From an uncultured Clostridia bacterium (GTDB lineage: Bacteria; Bacillota; Clostridia; Oscillospirales; Acutalibacteraceae), in contig CAMJYF010000169.1 in assembly GCA_946409885.1 (NCBI GenBank), forward strand, positions 1-5,164: 5,164 nt of DNA. The letters run 5' to 3'. A model generated the notes under the pieces. The model was not told the DNA's origin and made no database searches. It saw nothing but the letters and a program-made list of their open reading frames with translations. Of the stretch, positions 1-5,143 are shown piece by piece; position 1 is the stretch's first letter, and the number at the start of each line of letters is the position of its first letter. A program made the translations under genes and the position numbers.

Positions 1-19
1 CGCCGCGTGACGCACGCCT

Positions 20-117
20 GTCACAATGTGACGCTTGTTTTTCACAATGTGACGCTTGTCTTGTCACAATGTGACGCCTGACTGTCACAATGTGACGCTT
101 GACTGTCACAATGTGAT
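20..117. repeat. Five tandem 21-22 bp direct repeats with a 13 bp palindromic core
   Basis: The core GTCACAATGTGAC (a palindrome around one central base) occurs at 20-32, 41-53 (first base T), 63-75, 84-96 and 105-117 (last base T). Spacings are 21, 22, 21 and 21 bp, close to two helical turns. A degraded half-copy, GTGACGC, at 7-13 is in phase with the array. The linker is mostly GCTTGNCT or GCCTGACT. Length, direct orientation and phasing resemble iterons, and the core resembles a dimer binding site. The same bases read as CHNVT heptads in protein. Confidence 0.9.
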
Positions 118-243
118 GCCTGTGTTACGCAGAGAAGAGAAGATTAAGATAAGAGAAGATAAGATAAAGAAAAGAGAAGATCAAAAAAGAGAAGAACGGG
201 AAAGAGAAAAAAGAAAAGAGCAAATCATCCCCGCTCCGGCTGC

Positions 244-296
244 GGGGAGGCGGGGGGGGGACGACGGGGGAGGCGTCAGCAGCCCTCCCCCTCGTC
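244..296. other. GC-rich hairpin overlapping a G-quadruplex-type tract
   Basis: The + strand has G-runs at 244-247, 252-260 (nine G) and 266-270, which meets the usual pattern of four runs of at least four G with short loops. The segment 260-273 can also pair with 284-296: eight GC-rich pairs (266-273 with 284-291), a bulged C265, then five more pairs (260-264 with 292-296), closing a 10-base loop. A smaller CCCCGC/GCGGGG stem sits just upstream at about 229-247. No T-run follows on the + strand, so this is not a normal rho-independent terminator. The function is unknown. Confidence 0.4.
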
Positions 297-395
297 GGCC
301 CCCTCCCCAGTCTCCGCTGTGTTCCGAGGTATCCCCAAAAAAGAGGGCTTCAGGGATGATTGTGGGACAGAACAACAGAGATTTGGAGAGGCGCT

Positions 396-551
396 TTGTA
401 GGGGCGGGCACTGACCGCCCGCAACCGGTTTTTTTACAAAACCACATTGAGATTTGTGAAATACCGACAATTATGGTTTAATCTTGCTTTATTATATGAC
501 ATATTTTGGATTTTTATGGAGAATGCGGGCGGTCAGTGCCCGCCCCTACAA
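396..551. repeat. MITE-like element with 28 bp perfect terminal inverted repeats
   Basis: Bases 396-423 and 524-551 are perfect reverse complements. The ends begin TTGTAGGGGCGGGC and surround a 100 bp AT-rich centre. Each arm also folds alone: GGGCGG (402-407) with CCGCCC (415-420), and the matching 527-532 with 540-545. A T7 run (429-435) follows the first small hairpin after eight bases, so weak termination in the + direction is possible. The centre holds an 11 bp palindrome, ATATGACATAT (494-504). No transposase and no clear target-site duplication are seen. From memory, similar GTAGGGGCGGGC palindromes recur between genes in Clostridia genomes. Both neighbouring open frames run into the arms, which fits a late insertion. 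Confidence 0.75.
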
Positions 552-680
552 GGTCCGCGTCATCTCGCTCAATTCCAATTCGTGCAAAACCGTCCAGCAG
601 GAAGGTTGCGCGGCTTCCTGCTTGGCGCAAGCGCTCCTGCCAATCTCCCTTCTCCCGCAGCAGGCGCAGCAGTTCCTGCC

Positions 681-1985
681 TTACTCCGCCGTCAGCCGGA
701 TGACCGTATCGATGGGGTCGCATTCCTCCGGCAGAACGATCCGGCAGCCCTTGCCCTCTTTTTGCAGGTCCAGGGGCGTATCGCCGTAAAACGCCCCGGT
801 GAACTTCTTCCGGTCGGCGGGGCGGGGCAGGGTCAGTACGCCGTCCTCCGGCAGGTTCAGCACGTGCAGCCACACCGTCTTTCCGTCGGGGGATTCGGTG
901 GAAACGCCCCAGTCGTCCTTGTCCAGCGGCGCGTCCGGTTCGGTGACGTAGGATTTGCCGGGCACCGTTCCGTAGATCCCCTCGTGGGTACGCAGCAGGT
1001 CGCCCAGGCCGCCCAGCAGCTCCCGCACGCCGTCCTCCCAGGTCTGGTCCAGGTAGGGCCCGCAGGACCAGGCGACGCCGGCGTTGTACTGCCCTTTTGT
1101 GGCGGCGGTGCGCACCGTGTAGCGGTAGAGGCTGCGCGCGTCGGTGGGGGCGGCGTTGCCGCTGGCCCACCAGTTGCCGATCTGGCGGTTGACCTGGGAA
1201 TAGTGGGTGGGCAGCGCGTCGCTGTCGCCCTCCTCGATGGAGCCGTAGTATTCGGAGACGATGAAATCCGACAGGGGGTGCTTTTCCGTGTTGGCCGTCA
1301 CCCCCGTGTTCACAAAGATCACCGCGTCCGGGTCACACTCCCGCACCGCCTGACACACGTCCTTGGTGGGGCCGCCCTGGTCGAACCAGAAGCCGCTGAC
1401 GCCGCTGCCGTACCGGTCGTACACCTCCCGGATCAGCCGCTTGAGAAAGTCCATCCGGGCTTCGTCGTCCGTCCAGCCCATTTTCTGCAGGTCCCCGTCG
1501 CTGATATCGTGGGCGTCGTTGGGCGGCAGGTACAGCACCAGCGAAATGCCGTAGGGCTTCAGCCCCGCGATCAGCTTGGCCACCACGTCGGATTTCTCCG
1601 TACACTTATAACTGCAGCCCGTTTCCTTCATGGTCGCCGAGGGGAACAGCAGGTTGAACCCCGCGTGGGCCAGCGTAAAGACCACGTACTCCGCCCCCAT
1701 ATCGTGGGCGGTTCTGGCGTAGGCCTCCCCGTCGAACAGGGCCGCCGCCTCCTCCGGCGAGGCGGCAGGGCGGGGGTCGTCCCGGGAATACCAGGTGCCG
1801 CCCCAGTTGGTGCCCTTGTTCTCCGCGTAGGTGGCACAGGTGTAGTGGGTGAACAGCCCCACCCGGGTGTTGGCGAAATAAGATTTTCCGTACGGATGCT
1901 CCATGCCGTTTCCTCCGTTGGCGCAGCCGGACAGGGAAACCAGAACCGCCAGCAACAAAACCGCGAAGGTTGTCCTCTTTCTCAT
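681..1985 (-). CDS. GH29-type alpha-L-fucosidase-like lipoprotein
   Basis: A 434-residue glycosidase predicted to sit on the outer face of the membrane. Residues 1-20 are a signal peptide (MRKR, then a hydrophobic stretch) ending in the lipobox LSGC with Cys21 as lipidation site. The (beta/alpha)8 domain (about 36-340) follows the GH29 pattern: GLFTHYT (His47, equivalent to the family FIHWG His), GAEYVVFTLAHAGF (97-110), the strand GFWFDQGG with probable nucleophile Asp202, and HEGIYGT (334-340) at the end of the barrel. Glu245 in SEYYG lies 43 residues after Asp202 and is a candidate acid/base. A small C-terminal beta domain follows (about 345-434). The usual HHDGF fucose-contact motif is AHAGF here (106-110), so the first His and the Asp are missing and the substrate may not be plain alpha-L-fucosides. 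An ATG 22 codons upstream was rejected because the lipoprotein signal and the ribosome site fit ATG 1985. It is divergent from the symporter gene. Confidence 0.88.
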   Translation of the reverse strand: MRKRTTFAVLLLAVLVSLSGCANGGNGMEHPYGKSYFANTRVGLFTHYTCATYAENKGTNWGGTWYSRDDPRPAASPEEAAALFDGEAYARTAHDMGAEYVVFTLAHAGFNLLFPSATMKETGCSYKCTEKSDVVAKLIAGLKPYGISLVLYLPPNDAHDISDGDLQKMGWTDDEARMDFLKRLIREVYDRYGSGVSGFWFDQGGPTKDVCQAVRECDPDAVIFVNTGVTANTEKHPLSDFIVSEYYGSIEEGDSDALPTHYSQVNRQIGNWWASGNAAPTDARSLYRYTVRTAATKGQYNAGVAWSCGPYLDQTWEDGVRELLGGLGDLLRTHEGIYGTVPGKSYVTEPDAPLDKDDWGVSTESPDGKTVWLHVLNLPEDGVLTLPRPADRKKFTGAFYGDTPLDLQKEGKGCRIVLPEECDPIDTVIRLTAE

Positions 1986-1996
1986 CCTCCGGTCCG

Positions 1997-2003
1997 CTCC
2001 TTT
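1997..2003 (-). promoter_or_regulatory. Ribosome binding site that fixes the GH29 start
   Basis: The minus strand reads AAAGGAG, 11 bases before ATG 1985. A GGAGG directly abutting the ATG is too close to act. The site lies downstream of the alternative ATG at 2051, and that ATG overlaps the -35 box, so it cannot be the translation start of a transcript from this promoter. Confidence 0.7.
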
Positions 2004-2022
2004 CGATTTTCCGTTTTGTTCT

Positions 2023-2051
2023 ATTATACCGGATCCCAAGTGATTTTGCAA
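2023..2051 (-). promoter_or_regulatory. Sigma-A-type promoter for the GH29-type gene
   Basis: On the minus strand, TTGCAA (2046-2051) and a perfect TATAAT (2023-2028) are separated by exactly 17 bases. Transcription should start near 2016, giving a leader of about 30 bases that contains the ribosome site. Confidence 0.7.
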
Positions 2052-2101
2052 CCACAGAAACGCGGGGAGTGGAAAAGAAACCGGCCCGCGCGATCACGGC
2101 T

Positions 2102-2124
2102 GGCCGGCCCCGGATTTCCGGAAA
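2102..2124. promoter_or_regulatory. Palindromes between divergent promoters, possible operator
   Basis: GGCCGGCC (2102-2109) and the perfect 10 bp palindrome TTTCCGGAAA (2115-2124) lie between the two divergent promoters, the latter 17 bases upstream of the symporter -35. The position suits a regulator serving both genes. The sequence does not match a regulator family I can name, and short palindromes arise by chance in GC-rich DNA. Confidence 0.2.
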
Positions 2125-2141
2125 ACGCGTCGTATTTTGTA

Positions 2142-2171
2142 TTGTATTTGCCGCGGGCGGTGTGCTATAAT
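2142..2171 (+). promoter_or_regulatory. Extended -10 promoter for the GPH symporter gene
   Basis: TGCTATAAT (2163-2171) is a perfect -10 with the TGn extension. A weak -35, TTGTAT (2142-2147), stands 18 bases upstream of the hexamer. Transcription should start near 2178, leaving a leader of about 75 bases before ATG 2253. Confidence 0.65.
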
Positions 2172-2190
2172 GAGCGGGTACCTATCCTAT

Positions 2191-2229
2191 GCCCCGCGCG
2201 GAGGGCCATGCCGCCGTCCGGCCCGGGGC
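2191..2229 (+). other. GC-rich leader hairpin upstream of the symporter gene
   Basis: GCCCC (2191-2195) pairs with GGGGC (2225-2229), and GGGCC (2203-2207) pairs with GGCCC (2220-2224), giving ten GC pairs with a 7-base left bulge and a 12-base loop. It lies wholly in the predicted leader, 11 bases before the AGGAGG ribosome site. There is no following T-run, so it is not an attenuator of the terminator type. It may affect mRNA stability or translation, or have no role. Confidence 0.45.
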
Positions 2230-2252
2230 AGTAACTTCACAGGAGGCTTGTT

Positions 2253-3725
2253 ATGGGCAGTCAAAGCAAATCGTTTCAGCCGTTTACCAAAAAAAGAAAG
2301 CTCGGCTACGCGCTCGGTATTTTTACGGAATCGCTGCTGTACAATATGTTCTACACCTATTTCCTCACGTTTCTGGTGCAGATCGTGGGGGTCACGCCCG
2401 CCGTCAGCGGCGTGGTGATCTTCCTTTCCATCGTGTGGGACGCGGTCACCGATCCCGTCATCGGCGCGTTCACCGACCGGCCCGGTGTGGATAAACGCCG
2501 GGTGATGCGGCGGGCCATCCTGCCGCTGGCCCTGGTGTTCGCCCTGTCGTGGCTGAACTGGAGATCCATCCTGGGGCTGACCTCCATGGCGGGCGTCGTG
2601 GTGCTGTACATCCTCCTCACCATGGGCATCTGGATCTTCTACACCTTTTATACCATTCCCTATTACGCGGTGGTGGCGGAGATCACGCGGGATTACGACG
2701 AGCGCACCTCCATCCGCAGCCTCAGCTCCCTGCTGAACGCCGTGGCGGTGGCGCTGGGCAACGTGGTGCCCGCGCTGGTGACCACCGTTGTGTTCGGCCA
2801 CGCCGTCACCTATTTTGACGTGTCCGTAGTGCTGGCGGTGCTGGCCCTGTTTTTGGGCTTTCTGGCCGTGGCGTCGCTGAAGGGCGTCTGGCTGGAAAAG
2901 GCGGAGCAGCCCCCCGAAAAGCTGAACCGGGGCGCCGTTCTGCGGGATACCCTTCGGGACTTTAAGGCCATCGTCCGGTTAAAGCCCTTCAAGTTCTTTA
3001 TCCTGTTCGTGTTCTTCTTCCTCTTTGCCACCAGCATGATCCAGTCCAGCTTTTCCTATTCCATCGTCTACTGCATGGGCATGCCCTACGATACGGGCAT
3101 TGTGCTGGTGGTGGCGTCGCTGGTGGTCACCATGGCCGTCGTCACGCCGCTGGCGGAACGCTTCGCCAAAAAAAGGGACCGCCGCTCCTCCGCGCTGCTC
3201 TTCGTCAGCATCACCTGCGCGGGGCTCTTTGCGCTGCGTGTGATCGGGCTGGACGCCGAGATCGGCGGCTTCCGCTTTATGGTGATCCTGCTGCCGGTGG
3301 TCTGCGCGGTGGGGCTGGGCGCCTTCTGGACGCTGTTCTACTCCATGGCCTACGATTTTGTGGAGATCGACGAATACGTCAACGGCCAGCGCCGCGAGAG
3401 CCTCATCACCGCCGTGCCCCAGTTTATCCAGAAGCTGGGCTCCGGCGCCGGCATCCTCTGCCAGGGCCTGCTGCTGTCCGCCTGCGGCTACGTGCGCACC
3501 ACGGCGGATTACGACAACATCTTCAGCCCGGTCACCGACCCGAAAATCATCGGGGGCATGGCCAACATCACCACGCTGTTTCCGGCGGTTTTGCTGCTGC
3601 TGTCGGTGACCGGCCTGGTGTTTCTGAAAACCACCCGTAAAAACATGGCGGCGCTGACGGAGCGTCTGGAAAAACGCCGCCGCGGCGAAACCACCACCGA
3701 CGAGGGGCTGGAACCGCTGCTGTAA
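2253..3725 (+). CDS. GPH-family (MelB-like) sugar:cation symporter
   Basis: A 490-residue membrane transporter of the glycoside-pentoside-hexuronide:cation symporter family (MFS superfamily), expected to import a sugar or short oligosaccharide with H+ or Na+. The family marks are clear: KLGYALGIFTESLLYN at the first helix (about 16-31), WDAVTDPVIGAFTDR (62-76) with the D-x3-DP core, YDERTSI (148-154), and DFVEIDEYVNGQRRESL (368-384), matching the family GxRRE motif after helix 10. About twelve hydrophobic helices can be counted (roughly 27-46, 50-72, 88-105, 112-138, 160-183, 187-209, 247-273, 280-302, 311-331, 338-365, 390-413 and 436-458). A charged cytoplasmic loop lies at 210-246 and a charged C-terminal tail after 460. 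The start has AGGAGG at 2241-2246 with a 6-base gap. Length is normal for the family. The cargo cannot be read from sequence; the neighbours suggest a fucosylated or beta-mannose-containing oligosaccharide. It is divergent from the GH29 gene and convergent with the GH130 gene. Confidence 0.93.
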   Translation: MGSQSKSFQPFTKKRKLGYALGIFTESLLYNMFYTYFLTFLVQIVGVTPAVSGVVIFLSIVWDAVTDPVIGAFTDRPGVDKRRVMRRAILPLALVFALSWLNWRSILGLTSMAGVVVLYILLTMGIWIFYTFYTIPYYAVVAEITRDYDERTSIRSLSSLLNAVAVALGNVVPALVTTVVFGHAVTYFDVSVVLAVLALFLGFLAVASLKGVWLEKAEQPPEKLNRGAVLRDTLRDFKAIVRLKPFKFFILFVFFFLFATSMIQSSFSYSIVYCMGMPYDTGIVLVVASLVVTMAVVTPLAERFAKKRDRRSSALLFVSITCAGLFALRVIGLDAEIGGFRFMVILLPVVCAVGLGAFWTLFYSMAYDFVEIDEYVNGQRRESLITAVPQFIQKLGSGAGILCQGLLLSACGYVRTTADYDNIFSPVTDPKIIGGMANITTLFPAVLLLLSVTGLVFLKTTRKNMAALTERLEKRRRGETTTDEGLEPLL

Positions 3726-3781
3726 ACCGCATCGGCCCTTCCCGCAGCACGGATGTCTCGCCTTCCGGCTCGGTCGGTGCT

Positions 3782-3883
3782 TCTGCTTCGCAGAGGTGTC
3801 CACCGGACACCCGCACCCTCAGCTCCGTCTTCTGACGGAAACTATCTATTGGAACGTTTCATTTTGTAGTTTTTTTCACTACA
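3782..3883. repeat. Row of four small hairpins after the symporter gene
   Basis: Four perfect small inverted repeats follow one another: TCTGC/GCAGA (3782-3794, 3-base loop), GGTGTCC/GGACACC (3795-3811, 3-base loop), TCCGTC/GACGGA (3824-3839, 4-base loop) and TGTAGT/ACTACA (3865-3883, loop of six T and one C). They fill most of the stretch between the symporter stop and the terminator. No reading frame of interest lies here. The arrangement suggests a REP-like or decayed mobile palindrome cluster, or an extended 3' processing region. Confidence 0.5.
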
Positions 3884-3885
3884 GT

Positions 3886-3919
3886 AAAAAATCCGTCGGC
3901 GAAAACCGGCGGATTTTTT
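3886..3919. terminator. Bidirectional rho-independent terminator between convergent genes
   Basis: A 14-pair stem, AAAAAATCCGTCGG (3886-3899) with CCGGCGGATTTTTT (3906-3919), contains one T-G wobble and a 6-base loop (CGAAAA). The T6 run serves the + transcript of the symporter gene, and the A6 run becomes the U-tract for the minus transcript of the GH130 gene, whose stop lies 33 bases away. Confidence 0.9.
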
Positions 3920-3952
3920 GACGGCGCGCGCGGGAAAGGGGACCGGCGCGGG

Positions 3953-4966
3953 TCATGGCAGCAGCGCCAGCAGGTCGTCTGTCTTCGCGGTGGCCAGGCA
4001 CACGCAGGTATCCGACGCGCCGTAATAGATCCTGATCTCGCCGTCGGCCTCCGCCACCATGCCGCAGGGGAAGATCACGTTCTGGCGGAAGCCCTCGTCC
4101 GTTTCCAGTGGCGTATCCGGGGCGATCAGCGGCTCCTGATACACGGAAATCACCTTGGCGGGGTCCTGCAGGTCCAGCAGCATCAATCCCGCGGTGTAGC
4201 GCTTGGTCCACTGCTTTTCCCAGCCGTTCTTGCCCCGGCTCTCGTCCCGGTCCACCGCGTGGAACAGCGTCAGCCAGCCCCTTTCGGTTTTCACCGGCGA
4301 GGCCGTGGGGCCGATCTTGTCGTTGGCCCAGGGCACGTCCTCCACCCCCAGCACCAGTTCGCTGCGGCCCCAGTAGATCAGGTCCGGCGAGCGGGACAGC
4401 CAGATATCGAACCGGTCGCGCCCCCGGCTGTACACCGGCATGGGCCGTTCCAGCCGCACGTATTCGCCGCCGATCTTTTCCGGGAACAGCACCATGTTCC
4501 GGTTCTCCGGCACGCTGGCGCTGATGAGCCGCCAGGAGCGCAGGTCCTCCGACAGCTCGCCGATGGCGCCCCGGATGCCGTGGCGGGTATCCATGGCCAG
4601 GCACAGCAGCAGCCGGTCTTCGATCTGAATAATGCGCGGGTCGTAAAACCGGCCGATCTCCGGGTCCTTGGCGGGATCATTGCTGTCTATCAGCGGCAGG
4701 GGATCGAACCGCCAGCCGTCCACTCCGTTTTTGCTGCGGGCGATCCCTATGCTTGTCCCCGTGAATCGTTTGTTCCGCGTTTCGTAGGCGGCCCGGTCGG
4801 TTCCGTAGTCGTTGCGGAATACCATCACGTATTCCCCCCGGTATGGGATGACCCCCGCGTTGAACACCAGCGAGGAGGGATAGGGCAGGTGGTTGGCGGT
4901 CACCACCGGTTGGCTTCTTTTGTGAATGCAGGGATGCGTGGTCAGCGTTGGCAGTACGGCGGGCAT
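3953..4966 (-). CDS. GH130-family beta-mannoside phosphorylase-type enzyme
   Basis: A 337-residue protein with no signal peptide, so cytoplasmic. The five-bladed beta-propeller pattern of GH130 is seen in order: VFNAGVIPYRGEYVMVFR (34-51), RFYDPRIIQIEDRLLLCLA (106-124) with the probable catalytic Asp109, ENRNMVLFPEKIGGEYVRLERP (154-175), the GPTASPVKTERGWLTLFHAV segment (219-238), and VIFPCGMVAEADGEIRIYYGASDT (297-320). Phosphorylases of this family split beta-mannosides with phosphate to give alpha-mannose 1-phosphate. Arg156, Arg174, Lys226 and His236 sit where phosphate-binding residues are expected, which favours phosphorolysis over hydrolysis (inference). The typical E-D-P-R motif is Y-D-P-R, and the usual G(A/P)GxPP stretch is GPTASP, so the subfamily and linkage (1,4 or 1,2; mannose, GlcNAc or glucose acceptor) are open. 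ATG 4966 has AGGAGG at 4974-4979 with a 7-base gap. It converges on the symporter gene and ends 33 bases from the shared terminator. Confidence 0.9.
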   Translation of the reverse strand: MPAVLPTLTTHPCIHKRSQPVVTANHLPYPSSLVFNAGVIPYRGEYVMVFRNDYGTDRAAYETRNKRFTGTSIGIARSKNGVDGWRFDPLPLIDSNDPAKDPEIGRFYDPRIIQIEDRLLLCLAMDTRHGIRGAIGELSEDLRSWRLISASVPENRNMVLFPEKIGGEYVRLERPMPVYSRGRDRFDIWLSRSPDLIYWGRSELVLGVEDVPWANDKIGPTASPVKTERGWLTLFHAVDRDESRGKNGWEKQWTKRYTAGLMLLDLQDPAKVISVYQEPLIAPDTPLETDEGFRQNVIFPCGMVAEADGEIRIYYGASDTCVCLATAKTDDLLALLP

Positions 4967-5004
4967 GGGCGTTCCTCCTGTTTTCTGTTTATGAATTTAC
5001 CTGT

Positions 5005-5033
5005 ATTGTATCACACCCCGCCCCGGAACGCAA
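5005..5033 (-). promoter_or_regulatory. Extended -10 promoter for the GH130 gene
   Basis: On the minus strand, TTGCGT (5028-5033) and TACAAT (5005-5010) are separated by 17 bases, with TGA just before the -10, giving an extended -10. The start would be near 4998, with a leader of about 30 bases holding the AGGAGG site. The gene therefore appears to be transcribed alone from its own promoter. Confidence 0.6.
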
Positions 5034-5081
5034 GAGCCGGAAGAAAGCCCGTGCGGTTTGGAAAAGCAAAAAAGGATTTGG

Positions 5082-5143
5082 CGAGCCGTTGGCTCGAGTC
5101 GCAAGTCGTAAGTCGTGAGTCGTAAGAAGCCCTTCGGGCGTTC
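5082..5143. repeat. Hairpin, four heptamer tandem repeats, second hairpin
   Basis: CGAGCC-GTT-GGCTCG (5082-5096) is a perfect 6-pair hairpin. It is followed at once by four tandem heptamers of AGTCGYR (5097-5124: AGTCGCA, AGTCGTA, AGTCGTG, AGTCGTA). Next comes GAAGCCC/GGGCGTTC (5126-5143), a 7-pair stem with one bulged G and a TTC loop. On the minus strand the first hairpin is followed after eight bases by T6, so it might also act as a weak terminator for a gene to the right of the window. From memory, such heptamer arrays beside palindromes are seen between genes in Clostridia. Confidence 0.7.

Larger units (their letters stand above)
1..481 (+). pseudogene. Possible C-terminal remnant of a phage-type (DnaD-like) replisome organiser, frameshifted
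   Basis: Two overlapping frames are read. From base 1, frame 1 gives RRVTHACHNVTLVFHNVTLVL and stops at 79-81. Frame 2 then carries on the same heptad pattern (CHNVTPD, CHNVTLD, CHNVMP) from about 62. It continues into an Arg/Glu/Lys-rich stretch (about 128-226, nearly all purine) and then a Pro/Gly/Arg-rich tail that runs into the left arm of the inverted repeat and stops at 479-481. CHNVT-like heptads followed by a charged coiled-coil-like run are, from memory, common near the end of the N-terminal domain of phage replisome organiser proteins in Firmicutes. The expected C-terminal DnaD domain is not seen. The extra base between repeat copies 2 and 3 breaks the frame. The proline-rich part after about 226 is probably not real protein. 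No start or ribosome site is visible; the gene would begin left of the window. It could instead be non-coding repeat DNA. Confidence 0.3.

Noticed and set aside
20..117. Regular repeats taken as a CRISPR array
   Set aside because: The units are 21-22 bp with nearly constant linkers of about 8 bp; there are no spacers of normal length and no unique spacer sequences.
402..435. Rho-independent terminator in the left MITE arm
   Set aside because: The 6-pair stem is separated from the T7 run by eight bases, too far for a normal intrinsic terminator; kept only as a weak possibility.
552..680. A complete small gene downstream of GH29
   Set aside because: No start codon with a ribosome site is visible; reported only as a possible fragment.
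1986..2051. Longer GH29 start at ATG 2051
   Set aside because: It would add 22 hydrophilic residues before the lipoprotein signal peptide, and it overlaps the -35 box upstream of the predicted transcript start.
447..2234. A 595-codon open frame on the + strand across the GH29 gene
   Set aside because: It is antisense to a gene with signal peptide, lipobox, promoter and clear GH29 motifs. Its own protein is Gly/Val/Arg/Gln/His-rich without domain motifs, and it crosses the inverted repeat and both promoter regions.
2979..3803. A 274-codon open frame on the minus strand opposite the symporter
   Set aside because: It has the His/Gln/Arg/Gly-rich composition typical of the reverse of a membrane protein gene, and it starts in the hairpin cluster without a promoter.
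4259..5125. A 288-codon open frame on the + strand over the GH130 gene
   Set aside because: It is an antisense shadow of the GH130 coding region in GC-rich DNA; it ends inside the heptamer repeats and has no recognisable motif.
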